A stretch of 64,000 nucleotides of DNA, taken from the NCBI RefSeq assembly GCF_001298445.1, contig NZ_CP012036.1, forward strand, positions 3,563,351-3,627,350, written 5' to 3'. Shown here piece after piece: positions 1-8,903 of this stretch; within the stretch, counting starts at the first letter, position 1, and every line of letters begins with the position of its first letter. A program made the position numbers and the translations under genes. The notes beneath the pieces were generated by a model. It saw only the letters and a program-made list of their open reading frames with translations, was not told the DNA's origin and made no database searches. Source of the DNA: Nostoc piscinale CENA21 (GTDB lineage: Bacteria; Cyanobacteriota; Cyanobacteriia; Cyanobacteriales; Nostocaceae).

Positions 1-121
1 CAAGGAAGACAAGGAAGACAAGGGAGATAGACATAATATTTGCATCTAGCCCTTACGAGTTCTATTCTTTGGGGCTAGATGAGAACATTCCCTGACATCC
101 TTACAGCCCTTAAAAAAATCG
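1..121. other. Intergenic region upstream of phnC
   Basis: No gene is seen. The first 26 bases are three imperfect copies of a 9-base unit (caaggaaga). Positions 43-52 and 72-81 form a 10-bp inverted repeat (catctagccc / gggctagatg) around a 19-base loop, possibly the terminator of a gene left of the window or a leader hairpin of the phn genes. No Pho box could be recognised by eye. Confidence 0.5.
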
Positions 122-847
122 ATGAATGATTTTGTAATTGAATGTCATAACTTAGAGACAGCCTACACTACGTCTTTAAATCGTCCTATTTTGAATGGCA
201 TTAATTGTCAGATTAAACAAGGCGAGTTTGTGGTTTTACTCGGACTGAATGGTGCGGGTAAATCAACATTATTGCGATCGCTGATTGGGTTAGTTCCTCA
301 CACCAAGGGAGAAATTAAAATCAATGGTGTAACTATGACACCGCGCACACTTGTACAAATTCGCCGTCATGTTGGCATGATATTTCAGGGCGGTGGCTTA
401 ATTCGACAGTTGTCCGCCATTGATAATGTATTGTGTGGCAGATTGGGTGTGAGGACAACTTGGCAGACATTATTTGGTTTCCCCCAACGCGATCGCAACT
501 TAGCAATGGATTTACTTGCACAGTTGGGTTTAAAAGAACAAGCCTATCAAAAAACCAGTCAACTCAGTGGGGGACAACAACAACGAGTTGCGATCGCCCG
601 TGCATTAATTCAATCACCGCAGATACTTTTAGCTGATGAACCAATTACAGGTTTAGATGTTGTTGCCTGTCAACAGGTGATGGAAACTTTATCAGAATTG
701 CACCAGCAAGGGATGACGATTGTCACAGTTCTACATGATTTAGGTATAGCTGCAAAATACGGACAACGTGCGATCGTCTTAGAAGCGGGACGCATTGTTT
801 ACGACGGACTTTGTGAAAACTTGCAAGCCCAATTTGCCAAATGTTAA
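122..847 (+). CDS. phnC: Phosphonate-type ABC transporter ATP-binding protein
   Basis: Predicted cytoplasmic ATPase of an importer for phosphonate, phosphite or related organophosphorus anions. All ABC motifs are visible: Walker A GLNGAGKST (residues 41-49), signature LSGGQ (148-152), Walker B ILLADE (168-173) and the switch histidine in VLHDL (H205). The length of 241 aa fits PhnC. The stop overlaps the start of the permease gene by about 7 bases, so the two are translationally coupled. The periplasmic binding protein (PhnD) is not in view and may lie to the left. The family call is firm; the exact substrate is inferred. Confidence 0.85.
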   Translation: MNDFVIECHNLETAYTTSLNRPILNGINCQIKQGEFVVLLGLNGAGKSTLLRSLIGLVPHTKGEIKINGVTMTPRTLVQIRRHVGMIFQGGGLIRQLSAIDNVLCGRLGVRTTWQTLFGFPQRDRNLAMDLLAQLGLKEQAYQKTSQLSGGQQQRVAIARALIQSPQILLADEPITGLDVVACQQVMETLSELHQQGMTIVTVLHDLGIAAKYGQRAIVLEAGRIVYDGLCENLQAQFAKC

Positions 848-1626
848 ATCCAAAAATTCTTCGCCGTTACCCTTGGATGAGTCCTTTACTCATCCTTTTA
901 ATTGTTGTTGTAGTTTATGCTTGGGCTTTGCGAGGTATCAAAGTCGATTTTGAATTGATAATATCTAGCTGGCCTTACATCACCGATTTTGTTTCTCGCT
1001 TATTTCCACCTGATATTACAGTTGTCGATATTGCAATTAAGGCACTCATTGAGACAGTGCAGATGTCTTTGTGGGGAACCACCATTGGCGCAATTTTATC
1101 TTTACCCATTGCTGTAGCTAGTGCTAGTAATGTTGCGCCGCGTTGGTTGCAATGGTTAGCCAATTTATTACAAAACGCTGTGCGTTCCGTCCCTTCAATT
1201 ATTCTAGGGTTGATTTTTGTCGCCGCCACTGGCTTAGGCGCACCCGCCGGAACTTTAGCCTTAGCAATTTATACCATTGGCTATTTAGCAAAGTTTTATC
1301 AACAAGCAATTGAAGCCGTGAATGCCAAGTCTTTAGAATCTTTGCAAGTTATGGGTGCATCCAGATTTCAGATTGTGCAGTATGGCATATTACCCCAAGT
1401 TTTACCTTTGGGATTAGGTTATACCTTATGGATGTTTGAGTATAATATCCGCGCTGCTTCAGTATTGGGTGTAGTTGGTGCTGGTGGAATTGGCTTTCAA
1501 TTGAAGAGTTACATTGATGGGTTCGAGTACAACAAAGCCACAACTATGATGCTTGTGCTGTTAGTAGTTGTGACTGTGATTGATGCTTTTAGTAGTAAAC
1601 TACGCCAACGACTAGATTCGATGTAG
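841..1626 (+). CDS. phnE: Phosphonate-type ABC transporter permease
   Basis: Inner-membrane permease partner of the preceding ATPase. The protein (261 aa) has an N-terminal transmembrane helix (about residues 13-30) and several further hydrophobic segments. Around residues 160-190 there is a cytoplasmic coupling loop of the EAA type, ending in GILPQVLP, that should dock on the ATPase. The gene overlaps phnC. Family members import phosphonates or phosphite, usually under phosphate limitation; that control is inferred here. Confidence 0.85.
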   Translation: MLNPKILRRYPWMSPLLILLIVVVVYAWALRGIKVDFELIISSWPYITDFVSRLFPPDITVVDIAIKALIETVQMSLWGTTIGAILSLPIAVASASNVAPRWLQWLANLLQNAVRSVPSIILGLIFVAATGLGAPAGTLALAIYTIGYLAKFYQQAIEAVNAKSLESLQVMGASRFQIVQYGILPQVLPLGLGYTLWMFEYNIRAASVLGVVGAGGIGFQLKSYIDGFEYNKATTMMLVLLVVVTVIDAFSSKLRQRLDSM

Positions 1627-1672
1627 TTGTCGATGGGAATACTATAAATAACGTTTAGTTTTTGAGAATGTT

Positions 1673-1774
1673 ATGGGCATTATTGCTAACTACTGGCGTG
1701 TGACACCAGAACAGTTTGCCGAACTTCAAAATGATCCTCAAGCAGCTAAAGCTTTTTTTGGGTTTGATTTATAG
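1673..1774 (+). pseudogene. Truncated DUF1877 (YfbM-like) gene, N-terminal fragment
   Basis: A 33-codon reading frame starts MGIIANYWRVTPEQ, which resembles the N-terminus of DUF1877/YfbM proteins (normally about 150-170 aa). It stops after FFGFDL, 37 bases before the EACC1-like gene. Nothing resembling the rest of the domain follows in any frame. I read it as a gene cut short when the neighbouring conflict cassette arrived or rearranged. It could instead be a small expressed peptide, but no independent support for that is visible. Confidence 0.55.
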
Positions 1775-1811
1775 GTTAGTATATTTGTATTTATAATTAC
1801 TCAGTTGAAAT

Positions 1812-2138
1812 ATGACAGAGGTAAAGCTCTCACTTGAAGGTGAAGATGCAAGTATTGCCGCAGCAAAGCTCTTTGAAACTACTGGTTTACAAGGGAGTTG
1901 GGAGTTAGCTAACAATTCTTTACCTACTAAAGAAGGTACATTGGCAGTCATAGGAACTGTTGTAGGAATTGTAGGAGGTACAATTGCAGTTGCAGAACAA
2001 GTGCGTAAGTGGTATCAGGAACACAAACGAGCGAAGAAGAAATTTGATGTAGTACTTGTAGCTGGCGATGTACGAGTGGTTTTAGAGAATGCCACGATTG
2101 AAGATATTTGTGCGGTATTAGAAGAATTGGAGAGTTAA
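1812..2138 (+). CDS. EACC1-like small membrane protein, partner of the CHAT protein
   Basis: This 108-aa protein has the layout of the effector-associated constant component 1 (EACC1) family: a short strand segment (VKLSLEG, residues 4-10), a helix, a glycine-rich hydrophobic helix (about 43-61) long enough to cross a membrane, a basic stretch (RKWYQEHKRAKKK, 65-77), then strand-strand-helix (VVLVAGDVRVVLENATIEDI). EACC1 is described as a constant partner of NTP-dependent conflict systems whose effector varies (CHAT, TIR, caspase-like). It lies one base upstream of the CHAT gene, so they are almost certainly co-translated. Role inferred: a membrane or sensor subunit controlling the protease. 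No sequence search was possible, so the family call rests on architecture and context. Confidence 0.6.
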   Translation: MTEVKLSLEGEDASIAAAKLFETTGLQGSWELANNSLPTKEGTLAVIGTVVGIVGGTIAVAEQVRKWYQEHKRAKKKFDVVLVAGDVRVVLENATIEDICAVLEELES

Positions 2139-2139
2139 T

Positions 2140-5100
2140 GTGCAGACGCTTTATATCAAGTTAGTACCGCTTGAAAAGCAGTTTGTAGAATTGCGTTATG
2201 CACTGGGACATCCAGCGAGATATGAAACACAACACCTTGATGTATCGTCAATTGAGAAATTAATTCAGAAAGCAAAAGGTAGCTACTATATGCTGATGCC
2301 TGATTTAAAAGGAATTGGGTCTCAGTTATTTTATTGGTTAGATGGAAATGGTAGGTGGCTCAGTCGAGCAATTAATAATTGTACAGAGGAAGGCTTAATT
2401 CTAGCGTTAGATGTACGTGAACGATTAGGGCATCTACCTTGGGAAACGTTGCATGATGGAGAGAAATTTTTAATAGAGCGCGTTAATCCAGTTGTTGTCC
2501 CAGTACGTTGGGTTGATCGTCCTGTTCAAGATTCAGGGGATGCACAGCAACGTCCTTTGCGGATTTTATTTATGGCAACATCGCCAGAGGATGTATCACC
2601 TTCACTTGATTTCGAGCAGGAAGAGGCTCAAATCTTGACTCAAACTAGAGATATTCCTCTTGATTTAAGAGTAGAAGAAAGTGGTTGTATTACAGAATTA
2701 GGCAAACTTTGGGGGCGCTACCGTGAACCGTTCGACGTGTTTCATTTGACAGGTCATGCGTCTATAAAGGATGAACAACCGTTTTTTCTTACAGAAACAG
2801 AAACTGGAGAACTCTACCCTGCTAACGCATCAGATATTGCTTCAGCTTTAAGATTTCGCATACCGCAGCTAGTGTTTTTATCAGGCTGCCGAACGGGTGA
2901 AGCGGCGGGTGATGGTGCAGTATCTTCTTTGGCTGAATCGTTGATTGAGCAAGGTTGTAAAGCTGTTTTAGGATGGGGAAGACCGATCGCAGATGTTGTA
3001 GCAACACAAGCAGCAGCGTATCTCTACAGCAAACTGGCTGCCGGGTATGAAGTTTCGGAGGCACTTGTCAGTACTTATCAATATCTACGAGAGGAAAAAG
3101 TAGAGGATTGGCATCTGCTGAGACTTTATATTCGAGGTCAGTGTCCAAAAGCGTTAGTTGAACCATTAGGCGATCAAGTCTGGTTGCCAGAAGAACCAAT
3201 TTATGAGCAGTTTCTGGATTCGCAGGGAATGGTTCGAGTTGCCACACCACAAGATTTTGTAGGGAGACGTAGAATACTGCAACGTAGCTTGCGAGCGTTA
3301 CGGGCAGCAGATAAGTTGGGTGTAATTTTATATGGTTTAGGTGGAGTTGGCAAAAGCACTGTTGCAGCAAGGCTTTTAGAACGGTTACAAGGATATGACA
3401 AAATTTTTATTTATAGGCAATTAGATGAGGACAAATTGCTCAAGCAGCTTGCTGAACAATGTCTTTCAGAAACGGGACAGAAAATTATACAAAGTAATCT
3501 GTCACTCACGCAAAAGTTAACCAAGTTCTTACGAGAAGGACTAAATGAGCAAGCGCAAAGACTGATCTTTGTTCTTGATGACTTTGAAGCAAACCTAGAA
3601 TTAAGAACAGATGGTGATGCAGTTTTAAAGCCGGAAGCTGTAACAGTCTTGATATCCCTGCTGAAGGCAATCACTCAATCCCGTCTTCCACACCGGATTA
3701 TTATTACATCTAGGTATGATTTTTTGTTGCCAGAACTAAGTCAGCGATTGCATCGAGAACAGTTAGCTGCTTTATCTGGTGCTGATCTACAGAAAAAATG
3801 TAACCGTTTAGTATCTTTTGCACCTAGTTCTGAAATTGATCGAGAGTTACAACTAAAAGCTTTGATAACTTCGACGGGTAATCCTCGCTTGTTGGAGTGG
3901 TTAGACAAAGTTTTACAAGTGCAACAAGTTGGTAAGAAAGAAATATTGGAACAGGTAGAGAAAACTAGCCAAGAGTTTCGTGAAAGCATTTTGGCAGAGG
4001 AACTACTTAATCGACAACCACTAAAACTGCAAAGAATGCTGGCATTTTGTTTAGTTTATCAGTTACCAGTACCTCAGTCTGCAATAGAAGTTATTTGTCC
4101 AAAAACTTTTGATGTCAATAGCTATATTACTAGAGCAGTTGCATTAGGTTTGCTTGAGTGTGTACATTCTCAAGAAGAAACCTTGTACTATGTCCCACGA
4201 ATTCTTGAGCCGCTTCTGGATTTTCCTAAAGATTCTCTAGAATTATATAAAACTGCTGCGGAACATTTAGATAAAATATGGTTTTTCAAGGGTTTTAAAA
4301 AGATTGTAGAGGCAGAGGAAAAACTACCAGAAAGCTCTCTTATTAATGATCCTTTTGAGCAATCTATGCCAAGTTATAGGTTGCTTGAGTTGTATCGACT
4401 CGCAATTAAAGCTTTGAACCCAGACTTGTTAACTAGAGCCAATTGGTTTTTAGTAATGCGTCTCAACCGCCAAGGAAGGTACAGAGAAGTAGCGACACTA
4501 TGTAAATTTGTCCGTGATGGTGCTTATGCTCATTTAAAAATTCATATTATCTCTTTTAGGCTACTCTACTACTTAGCAAAAGCACAAGAACATATTGGGG
4601 AAGTGGAAGAAGCTTTGTATAACTATCAGGAGGCGCTAAAATTTTGTTCAGATGAATATGAAACTGAAAAAGCTACAATTCTTCATGATTTAGGCGATTT
4701 ATACGTTAAGCAGGGTAACTATCAGGAAGCCCTGAATATATGCCAGCAGGTTATGAAAATTGATGATAAAGATAATAATAAGCTCGGTAAAGCTAAGTCT
4801 CTTAGTCAAATGGCAGATATCAAAAGAGAATTAGGTGAACCAGAGGAAGCACTCAGGTTGTATATGGAAGTACTGGAACTTACTCAAGAAATAGGAGATA
4901 AAAATTTTCTCTATACGGTACAAAATAACATTGCTACTCTTCAAGTTGATCTTGGTAAAACGGATGCTTGGGATCATGTATTACCAACTTTAGTTTCACA
5001 CAAAACGGAGTCCCAAAAAGTTGAGGATACAATTACACTCCTCAGCAATACGGCATCCTTAAGACTCAAACAAGGTGAAATAGAAGAGGCAAGAGAGATT

Positions 5101-6636
5101 TTTGAACACTTGAATAATTTACTGCCCCAAATTGATAACTCTTGGCTCCAAGCACTGCTTTTACATAATATAGCCACTTTCCGGTCAGATTGTGGTGAGA
5201 GAGAGCTTGCTTTAGAGCTTTACAATCAAGCTCTCGAACTACATAGAAAGAATGGTGATAAACCGCATGAAGCAATGACACTTCAGGAGATAGGAATTCT
5301 CTATGAGCGTCAAGATAATGTCAGTGAAGCTTTAAAGTTTCTCGAAGATTCTTACGAGTTAGCATTGAAGATTGGAAATAAGGACACTCAAGTCCATATC
5401 TTAGTACGAATCGCATCAATACTGATTGATCAAGATAATGTAGATGAAGCCGAAGATAAATTAAATGCAGCTTTAGCAGTACTCCAAAAATCTAATAATC
5501 CAAAACATCATGTGTTCGCTCTTAGAGAAATGGGGCGGCTTCAAATAAAACAAGAAAATTATGATGCAGGAGCAGAATTTTTAGGGCAAGCTTTAGAGAA
5601 ATGCAGTTCAGTTGCTGATGTTATTCTTCGAGCTACTATTCTCAAACTTCTGGGAGAAGTTGTTTCATTTCTTGGTGAGGTAGATGTAGCAATTGAGCAT
5701 TTAACAGAATCTCTCAACATTTACCAAAAACTAAATTTCACTAAAGAAGTTGAAAAAGTTAGAGGGCTAATTAAGAATGCTCAACTAAAAAAGCCTGCAC
5801 AATTGTATCAAGCAGCAATTGCTGAAGCTGAAAAAGGTAATGCGAGAACAGCACTTGATTTATTTGAGCAAGCTCTTCCTATGATAGAAGAACTTGGCGA
5901 TGAAGAAATTAAAGCGCGTATCTTACTATCAATGGGAAACATTTTGATAGGTGAAGGAAATTTTAAAGAGGGTGTTAAAAAAGCATCTCAAGCAATTGAG
6001 ATTGCAAAGCAGCATAATCTACCTGAAAGGGAAAACATAGAAAATATTGCCCTTGCAGTACAGTACGGAACACTGAAACATATTTTTAATTCGGCTCAAG
6101 AAAAATGCAAAAGCCAAGAATTTGACGAAGTACTGAATTTAGGGAACCAATGCTTAGAACTTTCAGAACTATTAGAGGATGTTTACTGGGCTTCGGAAGT
6201 TTACTCAATGCTTGGGCAAATCAAGGCACATTTGGGTGATTATGAAGATGGTATAAAAGATTTGAAAAAAGCGGTTTTGTTAGCTCAAGAAAATCAACTT
6301 GATGGAGTTGAGGAATTACAGAAGATAATTCTTGCAATAAATCATAATCAGGCAGTTTGCTTACACGAGAAAGCTAATTCTGCTGCACAGGAAGGAAATG
6401 TAGCGAAAGCAATTGAACTTGCTCAAAAAGCTTATGAATTTCAGTGCAGCATCAATTATAAAAATATCCAACCTGTTACTTTAGGATTGCTGGGACAAAT
6501 GCTGTTAGCTCAACATCAATCAGATGAAGGATTGAAGAAACTACAGCAGGCATTAACAATTGCCCAAGAATTAAAAGAACAAGAACTTGTACATCAGCTT
6601 CAACAGATAATTTCTTCATATACTAGTAGTTCGTAG
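2140..6636 (+). CDS. CHAT protease / STAND NTPase / TPR conflict-system protein
   Basis: 1498 aa, starting at GTG; the ATG two bases earlier is in another frame and stops quickly. Residues 1-360 form a CHAT (caspase-like) peptidase: LGHLPWETL, then catalytic His206 in HLTGHA and Cys250 in LSGCRTG. Residues about 370-690 form a STAND-type NTPase with Walker A GLGGVGKST (399-407) and Walker B LIFVLDD (475-481). From about 700 to the end are many tetratricopeptide repeats, probably the sensing scaffold. This matches inflammasome-like effectors in which ligand binding to the repeats drives NTP-dependent oligomerisation and protease activation. Low GC and AT-rich codons fit accessory origin. The protease target is unknown. 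Domain calls are firm; a defence or cell-death role is inferred. Confidence 0.85.
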   Translation: MQTLYIKLVPLEKQFVELRYALGHPARYETQHLDVSSIEKLIQKAKGSYYMLMPDLKGIGSQLFYWLDGNGRWLSRAINNCTEEGLILALDVRERLGHLPWETLHDGEKFLIERVNPVVVPVRWVDRPVQDSGDAQQRPLRILFMATSPEDVSPSLDFEQEEAQILTQTRDIPLDLRVEESGCITELGKLWGRYREPFDVFHLTGHASIKDEQPFFLTETETGELYPANASDIASALRFRIPQLVFLSGCRTGEAAGDGAVSSLAESLIEQGCKAVLGWGRPIADVVATQAAAYLYSKLAAGYEVSEALVSTYQYLREEKVEDWHLLRLYIRGQCPKALVEPLGDQVWLPEEPIYEQFLDSQGMVRVATPQDFVGRRRILQRSLRALRAADKLGVILYGLGGVGKSTVAARLLERLQGYDKIFIYRQLDEDKLLKQLAEQCLSETGQKIIQSNLSLTQKLTKFLREGLNEQAQRLIFVLDDFEANLELRTDGDAVLKPEAVTVLISLLKAITQSRLPHRIIITSRYDFLLPELSQRLHREQLAALSGADLQKKCNRLVSFAPSSEIDRELQLKALITSTGNPRLLEWLDKVLQVQQVGKKEILEQVEKTSQEFRESILAEELLNRQPLKLQRMLAFCLVYQLPVPQSAIEVICPKTFDVNSYITRAVALGLLECVHSQEETLYYVPRILEPLLDFPKDSLELYKTAAEHLDKIWFFKGFKKIVEAEEKLPESSLINDPFEQSMPSYRLLELYRLAIKALNPDLLTRANWFLVMRLNRQGRYREVATLCKFVRDGAYAHLKIHIISFRLLYYLAKAQEHIGEVEEALYNYQEALKFCSDEYETEKATILHDLGDLYVKQGNYQEALNICQQVMKIDDKDNNKLGKAKSLSQMADIKRELGEPEEALRLYMEVLELTQEIGDKNFLYTVQNNIATLQVDLGKTDAWDHVLPTLVSHKTESQKVEDTITLLSNTASLRLKQGEIEEAREIFEHLNNLLPQIDNSWLQALLLHNIATFRSDCGERELALELYNQALELHRKNGDKPHEAMTLQEIGILYERQDNVSEALKFLEDSYELALKIGNKDTQVHILVRIASILIDQDNVDEAEDKLNAALAVLQKSNNPKHHVFALREMGRLQIKQENYDAGAEFLGQALEKCSSVADVILRATILKLLGEVVSFLGEVDVAIEHLTESLNIYQKLNFTKEVEKVRGLIKNAQLKKPAQLYQAAIAEAEKGNARTALDLFEQALPMIEELGDEEIKARILLSMGNILIGEGNFKEGVKKASQAIEIAKQHNLPERENIENIALAVQYGTLKHIFNSAQEKCKSQEFDEVLNLGNQCLELSELLEDVYWASEVYSMLGQIKAHLGDYEDGIKDLKKAVLLAQENQLDGVEELQKIILAINHNQAVCLHEKANSAAQEGNVAKAIELAQKAYEFQCSINYKNIQPVTLGLLGQMLLAQHQSDEGLKKLQQALTIAQELKEQELVHQLQQIISSYTSSS

Positions 6637-6792
6637 CGTGGGCATTTTCAACCAGACTTTCAATCTACCTGGAATATAGTGGTTAATGCCTACCTGAAAG
6701 ATTGAATAAGCTTTGCAGAAATTTGCTGGGACTTTGAGCGATCGCACTAACTGTTGATTTATGATCGAGGTTAAAACAGAGGAATTTAGTGA

Positions 6793-7080
6793 ATGCAAAC
6801 CTTTACAGATATTGGTACATTGATTGTTCGCACACCAGGAACACTAGGTGGCCGTCCTCGCATCGCAGAAACCAGAGTATCTGTACAAAGAGTTACAGCT
6901 TGGTACAAAATGGGGCTAAATGCTGAGGAAATAGTTGACAGAATGGGAAACTTGACTTTAGCGCAAGTATATGCAGCATTGACTTATTATCATGCTAATC
7001 GAGAAGAAATTGAAGCTTACCTCACAGATGAAAAGTCCAGCTATGAACGATTAGCAGCACAGATGAATCAGTCATTATGA
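6793..7080 (+). CDS. DUF433 family antitoxin-like protein
   Basis: This 95-aa protein carries the DUF433 signature: GTLGGRPRIAETRVSVQRV followed by WYKMGLNAEEIVDRM and LTLAQVYAALTYYHANREEI, a small winged-helix-like fold. DUF433 proteins are common antitoxin partners of PIN-like toxins in cyanobacteria. The gene overlaps the next one by four bases (ATGA), typical of a toxin-antitoxin operon that is autoregulated by the antitoxin. A 156-base spacer with a weak 8-bp inverted repeat (ttcaatct/agattgaa) separates it from the CHAT gene. Confidence 0.8.
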   Translation: MQTFTDIGTLIVRTPGTLGGRPRIAETRVSVQRVTAWYKMGLNAEEIVDRMGNLTLAQVYAALTYYHANREEIEAYLTDEKSSYERLAAQMNQSL

Positions 7081-7436
7081 GCAAAATACGGCTGTTAATA
7101 GATGAGGATGCAATGGATCATCGATTTGTTGCATCATTAAGAGCAAGAGGCTTAGATGTGACAACTGTTGGAGAACTAAGTAGAACTGGTTTGAGTGATG
7201 AAGAACAGTTAGCTATATCAACTGAACAGCAGCGTGTATTTTATACATTTAATGTTGGTGATTTCTGTCAGTTGCATAGTGTTTACATGACAGAAAACAG
7301 AAATCATTCAGGTATTATTATTTCGACACAAGACTATTCAGTAGGTGAGCAGATGCGGCGAGTTTTGAAGTTGATGACAACTAAATCTGCTAAAGATATG
7401 GAGAATCAGCTAGTTTTTTTTAAGCGCCTATTCTGA
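7077..7436 (+). CDS. DUF5615 PIN-like toxin
   Basis: This 119-aa protein belongs to the DUF5615 PIN-like family. Visible acidic positions include LLIDEDAMD (residues 6-14), DEEQL, and FNVGDF in the place of the usual TxDxDF motif. PIN-like folds cleave RNA, so the likely role is a ribonuclease toxin neutralised by the overlapping DUF433 protein. The usual second aspartate cluster reads N-x-x-D here, so activity may be reduced. Activity is inferred from the family only. Confidence 0.75.
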   Translation: MSKIRLLIDEDAMDHRFVASLRARGLDVTTVGELSRTGLSDEEQLAISTEQQRVFYTFNVGDFCQLHSVYMTENRNHSGIIISTQDYSVGEQMRRVLKLMTTKSAKDMENQLVFFKRLF

Positions 7437-7474
7437 AGAGTAATATAAATAACTACCCAATAAGATATTAAAAA

Positions 7475-7523
7475 TTAAAAAACCCAGCTATAACTCTTGC
7501 ATCTTCTTTGCAAAAGTTATAGC
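7475..7523 (-). terminator. Rho-independent terminator of the 2Fe-2S protein gene
   Basis: Read on the minus strand, a 9-bp stem (gctataact / agttatagc, 7487-7495 and 7515-7523) is followed by a T-rich tract. It lies about 50 bases beyond the stop of the minus-strand gene ending at 7571. Confidence 0.6.
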
Positions 7524-7570
7524 CAAGTTTAAAGGAAACACACTAATCTGCCAACTTCATGATTTTCTCA

Positions 7571-8242
7571 TTAAATCGCAGAAATTTTTGCAGAAACTTT
7601 ATTGAAATTAGATATATTTATTGGTAATAATTCTGAACTCTCACTTTGCTTATCTTCTGGCTGTGGTGTAAAGTGCTTATCCATCACAGAAGCAACTTCA
7701 GATGGTTGAATCCGGTTATAACGGGTTTTATCAGGCATCACGACATTGGGGCCTGCCTTGCAGTTTTTCATACAGCCTGTACCTTTGATGGTAACTTGGT
7801 CTTCTAGGCCACGATCGCTCAATGCCGCCTCAAAAGCTTGACAAACTTCTTTACCGCCACGTTTCCAACAGTCTGATTTTTGACACATCAAAATTGTCTG
7901 CTTTGTCTTTGCAGGTTTGCTTTGAGGTACAGTATTCGCAGGCGGTTCCTGTAATGCAACTCTACCTAAATCAGCACTCGCCGCCATTACCCGTTCAGCT
8001 TTGAGTGTAAACTCTCTTTTTTTATCATCATATTTTTTAATGCCGACGACTTGCAGCCAAGTACCTTTAGGTAAGCGCCAATCAAAAGCAGCCCTCAAAT
8101 GTTTAGCCAGCTTGACATAGCATTCACCCTCAGAAGTCTCTAATTTTAAACCTTTGAGCTTATAACCATCTTTAATAACAAAATCTATAAATCTGCCTTC
8201 TAAGCAAAATTCCGTAATTTCCTGACTGTAGATTATACCCAT
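7571..8242 (-). CDS. (2Fe-2S) ferredoxin-domain protein, thioredoxin-like
   Basis: 223 aa in two parts. Residues 1-90 are a beta-rich domain found in front of such ferredoxins in cyanobacteria. Residues about 116-192 form a thioredoxin-like 2Fe-2S ferredoxin domain with cysteines at 120, 125, 134, 157 and 161, including the CxxxC pair in TGCMKNCKAGP that ligates the cluster in this family. It probably acts as a soluble electron carrier or redox sensor. The C-terminal 30 residues are low-complexity. The donor and acceptor cannot be deduced. Confidence 0.75.
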   Translation of the reverse strand: MGIIYSQEITEFCLEGRFIDFVIKDGYKLKGLKLETSEGECYVKLAKHLRAAFDWRLPKGTWLQVVGIKKYDDKKREFTLKAERVMAASADLGRVALQEPPANTVPQSKPAKTKQTILMCQKSDCWKRGGKEVCQAFEAALSDRGLEDQVTIKGTGCMKNCKAGPNVVMPDKTRYNRIQPSEVASVMDKHFTPQPEDKQSESSELLPINISNFNKVSAKISAI

Positions 8243-8323
8243 ATTTTTTACCCTAATTTTTTACCGATTAAGTTTGTTCTAACCACGTAACAGCTGTCAG
8301 ACATCTGTCTTTAGCAATGAATC

Positions 8324-8593
8324 TCAATAGTGGCTTTGCCAGCTATTCTCAAGAGTCTGAATTAGTTCTGGGCGACAAGCAAGAAATCGCTGCATTACAC
8401 ACCAAAATTGAATCATTGCCAAAGGATTAGCAATTTCAACTTGCAATGGCTTGTTAACCTCACAGCAACAGGGAATATCTAGCTCATTTAAACGTTGATA
8501 AACTTGCCAACGGTCTGCCCAATTAACTTCAACTACGTACTTCTGGTCTATTTCTGAACCGGAACTAAACGATTTCAAGAGACGAACCCTCAA
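8324..8593 (-). CDS. Asr1405/Asl0597 family small protein
   Basis: 89 aa, conserved among heterocyst-forming cyanobacteria and named after Anabaena loci (recognised from memory). It has a central WADRWQVYQRLNELDIPC segment, three clustered cysteines (CCC) and a C-terminal helical part (MIQFWCVMQRFLACRPELI). No enzymatic motif is seen and the function is unknown. It is transcribed in the same direction as the 2Fe-2S gene, 81 bases upstream of it, so the two may be co-expressed. Confidence 0.6.
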   Translation of the reverse strand: MRVRLLKSFSSGSEIDQKYVVEVNWADRWQVYQRLNELDIPCCCEVNKPLQVEIANPLAMIQFWCVMQRFLACRPELIQTLENSWQSHY

Positions 8594-8903
8594 AGTGCGA
8601 CAAATTTGCAGTAACTAGCCTGCCTTGGCTCCCCGATTTTGAAAATCTTGGGATCATAGCTTCTTTAAATAAGAATAACCTAAGTGCGAACTATTCTCAG
8701 TTATTCTCTAGCAAAAATATGAAAATTTCTCATTAACTGGAGGTTAAAAAGTACCTCAAATGCTTATGTCATCAAGCTTTGACGTGATTGGAAATTTGTA
8801 AAAATTTAATATTTTTTTCGGAATTACCTAGTGAGATGAAATGGGGGTGCAAGGGTGTCAGGGTGTAGGTGAGCAAAACCCCGTACACCCCTATACCCTG
8901 ACA

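Noticed and set aside
1753..1759. T7 run in the DUF1877 fragment as a sixth homopolymer frameshift
   Set aside because: Removing one base gives only a short unrelated tail and a stop; the rest of the domain is absent in every frame.
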